Shown here: in pieces, positions 23,043 to 33,500 of the stretch
Position numbering within the stretch: the first letter of the stretch is position 1
Layout of the letters: each line of letters starts with the position of its first letter
Assembly: GCF_900188245.1 (NCBI RefSeq)
Contig: NZ_FZOK01000019.1
Span: 1-37,632, forward strand
Length of the DNA: 37,632 nucleotides
Reading direction: 5' to 3'
Source: Belliella buryatensis
GTDB taxonomy: Bacteria; Bacteroidota; Bacteroidia; Cytophagales; Cyclobacteriaceae
The notes under the pieces: generated by a model
What the model saw: only the letters and a program-made list of their open reading frames with translations
The model's database searches: none
What the model was told of the DNA's origin: nothing
Made by a program: the position numbers and the translations under genes

Positions 23043-25814
23043 ATGTATAAACCTTTACGACAAATTAGTGTGCTTGCAGCTGTGTTCTTCCTAGAAGCTG
23101 GAATCATCAGTTCCCAAGCACAGCAAATCAAGCCTACTAGCTCCAAAGAAATGCAGGAGGCCTTCGCGAAACATCAGGAAATGTTTCAAAACTCCTCCTT
23201 CAAAAACTATCCTGTAAGAAATATTGGCCCAACCAATATGTCAGGAAGAGTGACTGACATAGAAGTAAGTAGTGATTACAAAACTTACTACATAGCAGCT
23301 GCTTCTGGTGGAGTATGGAAAACCGAAGATAATGGCCAGTCTTTTGCTCCAATTTTTGATCATCATGGCACCTTAGGTATGGGAGATATGGCAATTGCCC
23401 CATCAAACGACAACATCATTTGGGTAGGAACAGGGGAAAATAACTCCAGCAGATCTACTTATGCTGGAAATGGAGTGTACAAATCAACCGATGCTGGTAA
23501 GACCTGGGAGTTTGTAGGATTCCCTCACTCCCAACATATCGGACAGATTCAAATACATCCAACCAACCCAGATATTGTATGGGTTGGAGCAATGGGCTCA
23601 TTGTATTCCAAGAATGATGAAAGAGGTCTTTATAAGACAACTGACGGAGGTAAAACTTGGAAAAGAACCCTTTTCGTAGATGACAATACTGGCGTGATAG
23701 ACATCAAAGTGCAGCCAGGAAATCCAAATGTACTCCTAGCTGCTACATGGGAAAGACTCAGAAAGGCATATGACTTCATCGGAAATGGCAAAGGTTCCGC
23801 CATCTGGAGATCTGAAGATGGTGGTGATACTTGGACCAAAGCTATGGAAGGATTCCCGCAAGACGAGTTTGTGGGAAGAATAGGCTTTGACTTTAGTTTG
23901 AGCAGTCCTAGCACAGTCTATGCACTACATGACTATCAAAAATCAGAGCCTCGAGAAAGAAGAGGAGCTGGAAACCAAGGTGACAATCTAACCACGGATA
24001 GCTTCAAAAGTATGACAGCTGATGCAATCCTTGCTCTGGAAGATGATAAACTGAACAGATTTCTTAGAAGTAATAGATTTGCCTCAAAGTATGATGCATC
24101 ATCAGTAAAAAAACTGATTGAAAGAAAAAAAATCACGCCGATGGACATCGCAAATTATAACAGCGATGGTAGAGATGCCAATGCGGATATTATCAATTCT
24201 ACTGTGGCAGGTGCTGAAGTATATAGATCTGAAGACGGTGGTAAATCTTGGAAAAAAGTAAATGAACCAGGTTTAGATAGGGTATATAATAGCTATGGGT
24301 ATTACTTTGGAGAAGTGAGAACCAGCACATCTAATCCAGACGAGCTATTTATTTTGGGAGTACCACTGATGGTTTCCAGAGACGGTGGAAAAACCTTCGC
24401 TAATACTGATTCTGTAGGAAATGTCCACTCTGATCATCAATCTATGTGGATCAACCCAAAAGATTCCAAACACATCCTTTTGGGTACAGATGGGGGACTT
24501 TATGTTACTTACGGAAATGGAGAAAGATGGACACACCTCAATGACCAATTGACCATTTCACAGTTTTATTCTATCATGGTAGATGAAGCGACTCCTTACA
24601 ATGTCTATGGAGGTATGCAGGACAATGGCGTTTGGTATGGCAAATCTACCAACAGACCGTCTGAAAGATGGAATTCGCTCTTTGGTGGTGATGGTATGGT
24701 CGTGGCTGTTGATACCCGATCCAACGACATCGTGTATACCGGTTCACAGTTTGGAAATTACTACCGAATCAACACCACGACTGGAGAAAGAAAATATGTA
24801 ACTCCAGGTCATGATATCGGCAACAAACCAAATAGATGGAACTGGAGAACGCCTGCTACCTTGAGTAAGCATAATCAGGATATTTTCTACATGGGTTCTC
24901 AATATGTCTATAGGAGTTTGGATCGAGGCGATACTTGGGAAACCATTTCTCCAGACTTGACCAAAGGTCCGAGAGATGGAAATGTTCCTTTTGCCACACT
25001 CACAGTAGTGGAAGAATCACCATTGGAATTTGGAACTTTGTACGCTGGTTCTGATGATGGCAACATTTGGATGACACGCGATCATGGAATTAAATGGGTT
25101 GACATCAGCAAAGGTTTACCTCAAAATAGATGGGTAAGTAGCATCACTCCTTCTCAGCATGTAGAGGGTCTAGTATACGTAACCTTGACAGGCTATAGAA
25201 ATGATGAATTTACACCTCATGTGTATAAGAGCACTAATTATGGAACTACATGGACGCCGATTGCTGGTAATCTCCCAACTGAGGCCATGAATGTTATTCG
25301 AGAAGATCATCAACACGCAGACTTACTTTACATAGGTTCAGATCATGGACTTTATATCTCCATGGATGGTGGGAAAAGCTACGAATTGGTACAAGGAAAC
25401 ATCCCGAATGTATCTATCTATGACATGGTGATCCAAAAGAAAGAAAATGACCTTGTCATTGGATCACATGGAAGAAGTGTATTCATCATGGATCTGAATC
25501 CAATCTATGAAATGAAGAAAAATAAAGGGGCAGAAATCAGCATACTCAATGCTCCTGATACACAACTGTTCCAAAGAAGAGGAGCCCCTAGCATGGATGC
25601 TATGTTCTACACCTCAAACTCAGGAGATGTACAGGTTACCATCAAAAATAGTAAGGGAGAAGTGGTGAAAAGCTGGACAGAAAGCTTTTCAAAAGGATTC
25701 AACCAAGTAAGCTGGGATTTAAGACCGGAATCTGGCAATCCTTCCAGAGGCAAGTTCAGTATCGATCTCAATAAAAATGGGCAGACTAGTACCAAAGAAT
25801 TTGAAATCAAATAA
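23043..25814 (+). CDS. Secreted BNR/VPS10-type beta-propeller protein
   Basis: A 923-residue exported protein. The ATG at 23043 gives a signal peptide (to about SSQAQQ); an earlier in-frame GTG at 23019 only adds charged residues. About ten Asp-box motifs (S/T-x-D-x-G-x-T-W/F) are visible, for example STDAGKTW, TTDGGKTW, SEDGGDTW, SRDGGKTF and SMDGGKSY, spread over two propellers of the sortilin/VPS10 type. A charged, helical insertion occurs near residues 305-385. The last 90 residues form a beta domain without a recognisable type IX sorting signal. Members are often annotated as glycosyl hydrolases, but no catalytic residues are evident; ligand binding at the cell surface is more likely. 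Confidence 0.88.
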   Translation: MYKPLRQISVLAAVFFLEAGIISSQAQQIKPTSSKEMQEAFAKHQEMFQNSSFKNYPVRNIGPTNMSGRVTDIEVSSDYKTYYIAAASGGVWKTEDNGQSFAPIFDHHGTLGMGDMAIAPSNDNIIWVGTGENNSSRSTYAGNGVYKSTDAGKTWEFVGFPHSQHIGQIQIHPTNPDIVWVGAMGSLYSKNDERGLYKTTDGGKTWKRTLFVDDNTGVIDIKVQPGNPNVLLAATWERLRKAYDFIGNGKGSAIWRSEDGGDTWTKAMEGFPQDEFVGRIGFDFSLSSPSTVYALHDYQKSEPRERRGAGNQGDNLTTDSFKSMTADAILALEDDKLNRFLRSNRFASKYDASSVKKLIERKKITPMDIANYNSDGRDANADIINSTVAGAEVYRSEDGGKSWKKVNEPGLDRVYNSYGYYFGEVRTSTSNPDELFILGVPLMVSRDGGKTFANTDSVGNVHSDHQSMWINPKDSKHILLGTDGGLYVTYGNGERWTHLNDQLTISQFYSIMVDEATPYNVYGGMQDNGVWYGKSTNRPSERWNSLFGGDGMVVAVDTRSNDIVYTGSQFGNYYRINTTTGERKYVTPGHDIGNKPNRWNWRTPATLSKHNQDIFYMGSQYVYRSLDRGDTWETISPDLTKGPRDGNVPFATLTVVEESPLEFGTLYAGSDDGNIWMTRDHGIKWVDISKGLPQNRWVSSITPSQHVEGLVYVTLTGYRNDEFTPHVYKSTNYGTTWTPIAGNLPTEAMNVIREDHQHADLLYIGSDHGLYISMDGGKSYELVQGNIPNVSIYDMVIQKKENDLVIGSHGRSVFIMDLNPIYEMKKNKGAEISILNAPDTQLFQRRGAPSMDAMFYTSNSGDVQVTIKNSKGEVVKSWTESFSKGFNQVSWDLRPESGNPSRGKFSIDLNKNGQTSTKEFEIK

Positions 25815-25855
25815 AACAAAAGAGGGGATCGAAAATCGATCCCCTCTTTTGTTTT
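25813..25855 (+). terminator. Strong intrinsic terminator after the BNR/VPS10 gene
   Basis: A perfect 20-bp stem (25813-25832 with 25836-25855) with a 3-nt loop; the core is AGAGGGGATCGA. The 3' arm ends in TTTTGTTTT. It begins within the stop codon of the preceding gene. Confidence 0.9.
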
Positions 25856-26018
25856 ACATTAATCACAACTTGACTAACATTTTTATTTCCTAAGTTTAAT
25901 GGCAGATTAAATATTTACCGATAATTTTTCCGCTGCGGCGGATCCAATATCAATTAGTACCTATCAAGTCTAACTTAAACGAAGAAAATACCAAGTATCA
26001 AAGCCAGGAAATCGAACA

Positions 26019-26762
26019 CTACCTCACAAATCTCCACTCTGAACCATCACCATAAAGCTCATAGCCTGCTTCATTGAAAGTTTTGAGTTGCTGGGGATCA
26101 TTGATACGATTTTTGATTATAAAATCAGTCATCATACCTCTTGCTTGCTTCGCGAACAATCCTATAACCTGATATTTTCCATTTTTATACTCTTGAAAAA
26201 CTGGCGTAACAATTTCGGATTTCAAGGCCTTTTGATCCACCGCTTTGAAATATTCTTGAGAAGCTAGGTTCACAATTGGCTCGCCAGCTGCTACTTCATT
26301 GATTGCCTTGGCTATTCTTGAGCCCCAAAATTCATATAAGTTTTTTCCTTTTTTGTTTTCCAATTTGATACCCATTTCCAATCTGTATGGCTGTATCAAA
26401 TCCAATGGCTTAAGTAACCCATAAAGACCAGAAAGTATTCTAAGATGCTTTTGTGCAAACTCAAACTCCGCCTCTGTGTAATTGTCCACATCTATCTTGG
26501 TGTATACATCACCTTTGAATGCTAGCAAGGCTTGCTTCGCATTGTCTGGATCAAATGACTTTTTAAACTCCTTATACCTTTTTTCATTGAGGGTGGCAAT
26601 ATTTTCGCTTACACCCATCAGCTGTCTGATCTCATCTGAAGTTTTCTTCTTCATGATGGATACGAGCTCAAATGTCTCTTTTTGGAATTCAGGTGTGGTG
26701 TACACAGAAACATCTGTGCTACTCAAATCAAGCGTTTTTGCGGGTGATATTAATGTAATCAT
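26019..26762 (-). CDS. yaaA: Peroxide stress protein YaaA (DUF328)
   Basis: A 247-residue YaaA, a cytoplasmic protein that limits free iron under hydrogen peroxide stress in E. coli and has a DNA-binding HhH-type fold. The opening MITLISPAKTLD, the ALLAFKGDVYTKID and LRILSGLYGLLKPLDLIQPYRLEMG segments, and NLASQEYFKAVD near residue 176 are diagnostic. It lies only 7 bp after the giant type-IX-secreted protein gene, with no terminator between, so it may be transcribed with it, although the two have no obvious functional link. Confidence 0.93.
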   Translation of the reverse strand: MITLISPAKTLDLSSTDVSVYTTPEFQKETFELVSIMKKKTSDEIRQLMGVSENIATLNEKRYKEFKKSFDPDNAKQALLAFKGDVYTKIDVDNYTEAEFEFAQKHLRILSGLYGLLKPLDLIQPYRLEMGIKLENKKGKNLYEFWGSRIAKAINEVAAGEPIVNLASQEYFKAVDQKALKSEIVTPVFQEYKNGKYQVIGLFAKQARGMMTDFIIKNRINDPQQLKTFNEAGYELYGDGSEWRFVR

Positions 26763-26769
26763 AATACTA

Positions 26770-29700
26770 TTATTCTATAACTAATATGGACTCCCGAAGG
26801 ACTCGTGTAATATTTTGGTTGTTACTTCTAAACCTTACAACAACAGGATATGTTCCAATAGGGACTGTTTTTCCATTCACCGTTCCATCCCAGGGACAAA
26901 ATGGAGTAGAAACGTCTCTATCCCGCTGAAGATTATTTTCTTCGCAAAAGAAAATCAATTCCCCCCAACGGTTGTATATAAACACAGAAAATTCATCAAC
27001 AAATTCACTGGCGTAAACTTCAAAACTGTTCTGACCTACAGGAGCATTTGGACGCATAGCATTAGGAATTCTCACCATGATATCACAATCCTCTACCACT
27101 ACAAAATCAACAGCTTCTTCGCAGCCCAAATCATCAAAAACAATCAGCCTGTAATTCCCAGCTACTGTAGGTGTAAAGGTTGCATCAGTTGACATGAGTT
27201 CTGTTTCTTCTTCTCCTATTATTAGATACCACTCGTAGTTTTCATACTCCCCTGGATTGATCGTAGGGGTGAGATTTTCTATTTCACAAATTTTATATTC
27301 GGCATCTAACTCAGGTGCTACCAAAACTGACTGCCTAATTGAAACCTGCTCTCTTCCAACTAAACAGTCAAAAGAGTTTCTTATTACAAATTCATAAATC
27401 CCTTCCTCTTCTGCACGAAATTGATTTGAACTTTCAGACTGAATTATACTAATTCCAGCGACTACTCTATACCACTCTATTGTCAAACCACTTAAATCTC
27501 CAGTAATTTCAATTAAGGCAAATGTCCTGTCATTACAAAAAGGAATTACATCCACATCATAATCAACTTCATTATTAAACTCTCCAACAGTAAAAGCTAC
27601 AGGAGGAGTAGGGCAATTTGATCCTATCCTCGGCTGCACATCAAGTGTATAGTCACCTGCACTTCTTGGTCTGAAAGTCTGACTTCTCCCGACTACAGTT
27701 CCAGCTGCATCTCTCCAGAAAAAGAAAACATCAGCTGGATCAGTCCCTGTAAGAATTGCTTCATAAGAAAAACCCTCGACACAGTCCACAGCCAATTCTT
27801 GCAAACTAAAATAATTCGCATCGTTGACCGTCAAATTGATTCTTCTTTCTCTTGGACAAAAATCAGGATCCTGCCCTTCCCCATAGACGATATACTCACC
27901 AGAATCAATCAACAAATAAATGCCATCAGAATCTGGAATCACTTCATTTCCATTCGGGTCTGTGACGGTGAAAACTAGATTTTGCTGTGTCAAAATATCC
28001 AACTCAAAGCTTTCACATGCCACCACATTTGAAGGAACTGAAAAATCAACCAAGAATCTCCTATCGATAGTCACTTCCCCAAGAGGTATGGCACAGCCTG
28101 TCGCATCCTCCACTTGCACTTCATATTCTCCAAATCTAAGATCTTGGATAAGCGTAACTTGCCCATCTAAGTTCCCGGGAATTACTTCCCCATCCCCTTG
28201 GCGCGTGATGGTGTAGGAATATGTACCCGTAGGTGGTGCACTGAGTTCGATAGAGATAGTACCTGGTAAAATTTCATTGATACCACAGGATTCATCTGTG
28301 CTATCCAAGCTCACACCGACAAGTTCTGCTGTTGGGTCTAAATTTAGAATTGTGGCAGTACGTGTAAATTCACATCCAAAAGCAGTCTGAGCTCTTATCG
28401 TATAATTCCCTGGCGCTAAATCAGTAAATTCAAAAACTTTTCCAGCTGGAACATTGGCAAACAACTCACCCGTTTCCATAATTTCCAATTCCGATAGATC
28501 AATCAGTATTTCAATCTCAAAAAAACCGTCATCCGAATCACAATCCGTAGCAGGTGTTTCATCTCTAATCTCAAAATTTGGCAATGGAAAAACTTCTAGC
28601 TGAAGTACTTTTTCAACCAAACACCCAGGGACGATTGGGTCTTCAGTCACAAAAATAATCTGATACAAACCTGGACCAGGCAGATCTATTGATGGGGTGA
28701 TTTCAAGTTCAAATGCTTCTCCTACTGAAAATGGAACCCTGTCAGGAGAACCGTCAAGTTGAAAAAACCATTCTCCCGACACAGGGGTGTCTGGAGCAAA
28801 AACAACCAAGGTCTCGTCATAACAAACTTCTTCTGCAGTCTGAGTCAAATCAAATTCAAACGCAGGCCCTACAAAAACAGACCTTGTTGCTGGACAAGCA
28901 TCAAAAAACTCTTCGTCCTGATTGGTATTTCTATATGATACCGTCACTGTATAAATACTTTCCTCTTCTACAGTAATTTCATTAGAATTTTCATCTCCAA
29001 ACTGAATTCCAGCTGCATTTCTCCATTCGAAATCATAAAGTCCATCAGCAGGATCATAACCATCTATGGCAGTTAGCGTGACAGGAGTTCCACTACAAAG
29101 AGTGACATCATTCTCAAGGGTGATCTCAGGGGGTGCAACCACAAGCACCTCAATGCTATTATTTTCATTATAGTGTTCCGGATCGCCACACCTGTCAACC
29201 CTTAAAGTCACTGTGTGCAGACCTTCTCTCTGAAAGATATAAGTCAAAGTTTGATTCTCTTCTCCAGGCCCACCAAGACCTGACTCTATTACTTCACCAT
29301 CCTCATGAACAATCGTCCAGAAGTAACTATCAATATCTGGTTCGCCTGCACCCTCAAACAAACCTTCTGCGCCATTTTCAGGATCAAGACATAATCGATC
29401 TGGACCACTGATAGCAGGCTCGGGAATACTACTGCCTGACTGCTGCACAAAAGAAGGGAGACCTAAATTCGAGGTTGTACCAGGCAAAAGTTGAAAACCT
29501 TCAGTAGTACCTGTACTAGGCCCACAAAGTCCTCCAGGTTGAATCGTACCTAAGAAATTCTGTCCAGGTCTTGCTATATAAATATCTCCCATTGGCCCCA
29601 TTTGGATGGCACCTATTGGTCCATTGATACCTAAATCTTTTCTTGAGTTTAAGATACACTGTGCTCTTTGGGCGCTTGTCGTAGCTGTTTCGAAACATGC

Positions 29701-32352
29701 TCCACAACTCAAATCATCATCCTCATCTTGTGAACTCGGACTTTGAATGATAAACTCTTCAACTTTCCCTCCATTACCAGTGTATGTGACAAAAATCCTG
29801 TCACTATCATTTGAAAACTCTACTCCATAAACATCATCACCATTGCAATCCAAATCAACTGATGCGTACTCTGTCAGACGCCCTGTACTTTGATCAAAAT
29901 CGAAAAGTTCCACCCTACTACAAGCACCATCTTGAATAGTCACTGCGACTTTAGATCCATCAGGACTGAACTTCATACTTCCTACCCCGGTATTGAATCC
30001 ATGAACAGAGCCTACTGAGGAAAATACAGGTGGACCAATCCCAAACTGTGTGATAGGATAAGATCTAAAGGTATTATTTCCCAATTCATGAAAAAGTACC
30101 CATGTGGTATCTCCAGCCGCAATAGCTGCCGAATGCTGTGTAGCTGGGCTGAACAAGAAATTATCTTTGGTAACAACATTTCCCACTCCATCTTGATTTT
30201 CAGCCTTGATATCAACTAGGGAAAACTTCACCTGACTACTTCCATCAGCAGCTGTAGATGTAGTAAATAGATAGAAAATGGTTTCTTCTTGCGGAATAGC
30301 TACTGCAATTACACCCTCAGAAGCTTGGTTACTTCCCCCGATATCTTCACCATTTGCCATGACATCTCCATTCAAATCCCAAACTGTAGACCCATCTGTG
30401 TAAAACAAAACCTGACCAGTTTCATCTGAGATTGTTGTTGTACCTGCGGGGATGTTCTGTGGATGCCTTGGATCTACTGGTCTTGGAGTAGGCAAGATAC
30501 CAGCTGGGTCTTCATTGAAATCAATCCCAGCGCCATCACCAAAATACCAAATATTATTACTCTGATCATCCAAATCCCACATTCTCACGCGGATACTAGC
30601 ATATACATAGCAGGAAGACTGAGGTTCTCTTACTAATACCCAATACAATCCAGGCTCACATATCTGATTAGGGGCTTCCGGTCCCCAGCCTTCATCTCGT
30701 TTGTTTGACCAAAAATATTCATAAACCCCATTACCACCACCTGGACCACCAACACCAGGACCACCCGGACCACCTGGACCCTGTCCACCTTGTCCTCCTT
30801 CACCTTGTTGAACTTCTAAGAGGGGCATTAAGTCAAAGCAAGATTCACAAACTGTGGTATCTTGAGGTGAGAAGTTTGCCTCCAAATTGTTTTCGGATAA
30901 GTTGATAGTTCTCGGGCCAGTTGTAGAGGTAGTACCATCAGCAAAAGTAACCGTAAGTGTGGCTGTGACGCTTTCTCCAGATGTCGCCTCCGCAGGCAAA
31001 AGCAAATGCTCTTGATTGTAATCAATATCAAGTGGCTCTCCATCTTCGTCAGTCAATTCAGGCTCAAAAGTCCATTCAAAACTCACAGGCCTATAATTCT
31101 GCGGAATAATAGAACTTGTGAGCTGTAGTGGGTTGTTGCTACATGGCTCCTCAGGTTGCCATGTAAAATCCACTTCAGCTTCAACATCAGTATTCGGTGC
31201 AAATTGGGGGAATACCCTTCCACAAAAATCTACTCCACCAAAAGGGTCTTCGTTAAGCTCTAGTTCTTCTAATTCTTCTTCGTCCGGGTTATCCACTCTT
31301 CCTATGAATTGTGGACCTCCGTCTTCTTCTTCATAGATATAATACAATCTTCCATCAGGCCCAACTTTGATATCGTAAATCCTATAAATATCATTCTCCA
31401 ATGGAACTATCTCTGGTTCTGCACCAAGATCATCTGTAGGAACCCTCAGCAATTCATTGCCTTTGGAAAAATAAATAAATTCTCCATCAGGACTGAAAGC
31501 TGCTCCTTCAATAGCATCATCTCCACCTGATTGGGAAATCGCAGTAATAGCGCCAAAACTTCCCGTAGCGGTATCATAATCTATCAAAATCAGATCCTCA
31601 TTTGAATTCTCCGGAATCAGTAGCAGTTGACCTGTGGCTTCATTAAAGATGATGGCTTTGGGGATAAAAGGAATATTTAACTCATCTATTTGAGTGAAAT
31701 CACCTTGCGTATCTTCAATTCTTCTTGAAATCAAATTTCCACCAGAAAAATTGATCAAATAAGACGGAGACTGGGCTGACTTTACTACAGCGATTGCACC
31801 TGCGGCTGGACCGATAGAGGTATTGGGAACAATAACTTCACCCAATGGTGGCTGATTAAGCGGCAATCCTGTCCCTCCATCACCAAGAGAATTCATATCT
31901 ACTACAGCATATTGTAGCTGTCCGCTGGGGGATACATAAAAAGTATAAAATAGTCTATTACCATTGGGGTCATAATCAAGAGTACTTATGGCTATTTGTT
32001 GTCTTCCATCACTGTTACCATTAATACCATTCCCAACCCCAATCATTATATCATTGTTCCCATTATAAATAAACTCTCCATCAGTATAAAAAATAACATT
32101 CCCAGTAATAGGATCTACGGCTACGGCTGAGTTATTTGAATTGTATGCTCCAGAAACATCCCGAATAGAAGGCTCTGCCCCTCTACCAAATGAAACTACC
32201 CTTTTTATATTATCATCATTACAATAGCCAAAAATCCATTCGTTATTATTAACTCCCTGGGAAAAACTTTTATTTACAGCTAAAACACAAGTCAACACAC
32301 AAAAAAGTGCGAAAATTGAAATAAACTTGATAGATTTAAAGGGGCTTTTCAT
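26770..32352 (-). CDS. Giant type-IX-secreted protein with PKD-like repeats and gliding-type C-terminal domain
   Basis: An 1860-residue protein with a signal peptide (MKSPFKSIKF to SFSQ). Two WIFG/WYFG-x-G beta-propeller segments occur, at about residues 38-390 and 580-960; each starts with NNEW/NNIW and contains an F-Y-T-D-G motif. Between them is a Gly-Pro-rich linker near residues 514-540. A series of PKD/Ig-like beta domains fills residues 960-1760 with many paired cysteines. The C-terminal roughly 95 residues (IPNAMRP, VFIYNRWGELIF, WDGTVNGK, PIGTYP) are a type B (CHU_C) sorting domain of the type IX secretion system. It should be exported across the outer membrane and anchored or released at the surface, perhaps as an adhesin. 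It is divergent from a PorP/SprF gene. Confidence 0.92.
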   Translation of the reverse strand: MKSPFKSIKFISIFALFCVLTCVLAVNKSFSQGVNNNEWIFGYCNDDNIKRVVSFGRGAEPSIRDVSGAYNSNNSAVAVDPITGNVIFYTDGEFIYNGNNDIMIGVGNGINGNSDGRQQIAISTLDYDPNGNRLFYTFYVSPSGQLQYAVVDMNSLGDGGTGLPLNQPPLGEVIVPNTSIGPAAGAIAVVKSAQSPSYLINFSGGNLISRRIEDTQGDFTQIDELNIPFIPKAIIFNEATGQLLLIPENSNEDLILIDYDTATGSFGAITAISQSGGDDAIEGAAFSPDGEFIYFSKGNELLRVPTDDLGAEPEIVPLENDIYRIYDIKVGPDGRLYYIYEEEDGGPQFIGRVDNPDEEELEELELNEDPFGGVDFCGRVFPQFAPNTDVEAEVDFTWQPEEPCSNNPLQLTSSIIPQNYRPVSFEWTFEPELTDEDGEPLDIDYNQEHLLLPAEATSGESVTATLTVTFADGTTSTTGPRTINLSENNLEANFSPQDTTVCESCFDLMPLLEVQQGEGGQGGQGPGGPGGPGVGGPGGGNGVYEYFWSNKRDEGWGPEAPNQICEPGLYWVLVREPQSSCYVYASIRVRMWDLDDQSNNIWYFGDGAGIDFNEDPAGILPTPRPVDPRHPQNIPAGTTTISDETGQVLFYTDGSTVWDLNGDVMANGEDIGGSNQASEGVIAVAIPQEETIFYLFTTSTAADGSSQVKFSLVDIKAENQDGVGNVVTKDNFLFSPATQHSAAIAAGDTTWVLFHELGNNTFRSYPITQFGIGPPVFSSVGSVHGFNTGVGSMKFSPDGSKVAVTIQDGACSRVELFDFDQSTGRLTEYASVDLDCNGDDVYGVEFSNDSDRIFVTYTGNGGKVEEFIIQSPSSQDEDDDLSCGACFETATTSAQRAQCILNSRKDLGINGPIGAIQMGPMGDIYIARPGQNFLGTIQPGGLCGPSTGTTEGFQLLPGTTSNLGLPSFVQQSGSSIPEPAISGPDRLCLDPENGAEGLFEGAGEPDIDSYFWTIVHEDGEVIESGLGGPGEENQTLTYIFQREGLHTVTLRVDRCGDPEHYNENNSIEVLVVAPPEITLENDVTLCSGTPVTLTAIDGYDPADGLYDFEWRNAAGIQFGDENSNEITVEEESIYTVTVSYRNTNQDEEFFDACPATRSVFVGPAFEFDLTQTAEEVCYDETLVVFAPDTPVSGEWFFQLDGSPDRVPFSVGEAFELEITPSIDLPGPGLYQIIFVTEDPIVPGCLVEKVLQLEVFPLPNFEIRDETPATDCDSDDGFFEIEILIDLSELEIMETGELFANVPAGKVFEFTDLAPGNYTIRAQTAFGCEFTRTATILNLDPTAELVGVSLDSTDESCGINEILPGTISIELSAPPTGTYSYTITRQGDGEVIPGNLDGQVTLIQDLRFGEYEVQVEDATGCAIPLGEVTIDRRFLVDFSVPSNVVACESFELDILTQQNLVFTVTDPNGNEVIPDSDGIYLLIDSGEYIVYGEGQDPDFCPRERRINLTVNDANYFSLQELAVDCVEGFSYEAILTGTDPADVFFFWRDAAGTVVGRSQTFRPRSAGDYTLDVQPRIGSNCPTPPVAFTVGEFNNEVDYDVDVIPFCNDRTFALIEITGDLSGLTIEWYRVVAGISIIQSESSNQFRAEEEGIYEFVIRNSFDCLVGREQVSIRQSVLVAPELDAEYKICEIENLTPTINPGEYENYEWYLIIGEEETELMSTDATFTPTVAGNYRLIVFDDLGCEEAVDFVVVEDCDIMVRIPNAMRPNAPVGQNSFEVYASEFVDEFSVFIYNRWGELIFFCEENNLQRDRDVSTPFCPWDGTVNGKTVPIGTYPVVVRFRSNNQNITRVLRESILVIE

Positions 32353-32435
32353 ATTTTACATTATGCCAGTAAAACAACGCTAAGTCATTAACGTTTACCA
32401 ACTACATTGAATATCTTAAATTAACGAACAAAAAC

Positions 32436-33488
32436 TTGATTAGGTCTTATCTATATCTTCTTTTTTTTACAGTAATATTTGTTTCTATTGCGCAAAGCTC
32501 TAAGGCTCAAGACCCGCAATATAGTCAATATTATGCTGCTCCTTTATATTTGAATCCTGCTTTTACAGGTGCTGAACAAGCAACACGGATTGGGGCAAAC
32601 TACAGAAATCAATGGCCAGGTATGAATGCACAATTCACTACATTTTCTGCATATATAGACACTTATCTTGATGACTACAACAGTGGAGTAGGCTTCCTTG
32701 TAATGAATGATGTAGAAGGCGCCGCCGAGTTGAGATCTACTACCATTTCAGCGCTTTATTCTTATGAGCTTAGGATCGGTCAAGGTGCATATTTTAGACC
32801 TGGTTTTCAAGCTAGCTATATCAGAAGAGATATTGGTTTTTTCGAAAATCTAATTTTCGCAAATCAAATAGACCCTACAAACCCATTTGGCCCGACACTG
32901 CCAGGAAACGATATCGCAGGGCTGGGTGAACCAGTCAATTTGCTTTCACTATCTTTTGGAGGATTGTTCTTTACAGAAAAATTTTGGCTGGGAGCATCTA
33001 CCCATCATGTCAATCAACCCAACCAATCTTTCATAGAAGAAGGGAATATCAGTAGACTACCAATGAAAATATCTCTACACACGGGGATCAAAATCCCCTT
33101 GGGAAATGGTGGTTATAGAAATGACTTCACCCACATGTACAAGCAAAGGTATTTCGTACCTACGATCAATTACAAAAGACAGGGGCCATTCGAGCAACTT
33201 GACGTGGGAGCTTATCTTTTCATGGAACCTATTATTTTTGGGGCTTGGTATAGAGGATTACCTTATAAGCCCGTAGAGCAACAAAGCAACCGAGACGCAG
33301 TTGTAATGATGGTAGGTTTCAATTTGCTATCTGGGCTAAACATGGGTTATAGCTTCGACTATACTGTCTCCAATCTAGGAATACAGTCTGGGGGAGCACA
33401 TGAAGTAAGCGTATCATACACTTTCCCCTCGAGGAATCAAGGAAAGCCTAGAAGCAGAGATACAGTCCTCCCTTGCCCTAAATTCTAA
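32436..33488 (+). CDS. PorP/SprF family type IX secretion outer-membrane protein
   Basis: A 350-residue outer-membrane beta-barrel of the PorP/SprF family. QDPQYSQYYAAPLYLNPAFTG after the signal peptide is the hallmark. SprF-like proteins assist secretion or surface attachment of specific type IX substrates with type B C-terminal domains, exactly the class encoded divergently 83 bp away. The only possible start before the signal peptide is TTG at 32436; no in-frame ATG exists back to the upstream stop at 32370. The barrel ends HEVSVSYTF followed by a short basic tail. The M48 gene follows after 12 bp. Confidence 0.9.
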   Translation: MIRSYLYLLFFTVIFVSIAQSSKAQDPQYSQYYAAPLYLNPAFTGAEQATRIGANYRNQWPGMNAQFTTFSAYIDTYLDDYNSGVGFLVMNDVEGAAELRSTTISALYSYELRIGQGAYFRPGFQASYIRRDIGFFENLIFANQIDPTNPFGPTLPGNDIAGLGEPVNLLSLSFGGLFFTEKFWLGASTHHVNQPNQSFIEEGNISRLPMKISLHTGIKIPLGNGGYRNDFTHMYKQRYFVPTINYKRQGPFEQLDVGAYLFMEPIIFGAWYRGLPYKPVEQQSNRDAVVMMVGFNLLSGLNMGYSFDYTVSNLGIQSGGAHEVSVSYTFPSRNQGKPRSRDTVLPCPKF

Positions 33489-33500
33489 GAAGAAAAACTT

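Noticed and set aside
25929-25942. Palindrome TCCGC-TGCG-GCGGA upstream of the yaaA stop
   Set aside because: Only a 5-bp stem with no T-run on either strand; not a convincing terminator or operator.
26815-27192. Plus-strand 125-codon frame
   Set aside because: Lies wholly opposite the conserved type B sorting domain of the giant gene; no family match.
30705-30905. Plus-strand frame rich in His/Pro/Leu
   Set aside because: Antisense of the Gly-Pro linker of the giant secreted protein; composition follows from that.
31118-31336. Plus-strand frame with a poly-serine tail
   Set aside because: Antisense of an acidic stretch (repeated E/D codons) in the same giant gene.
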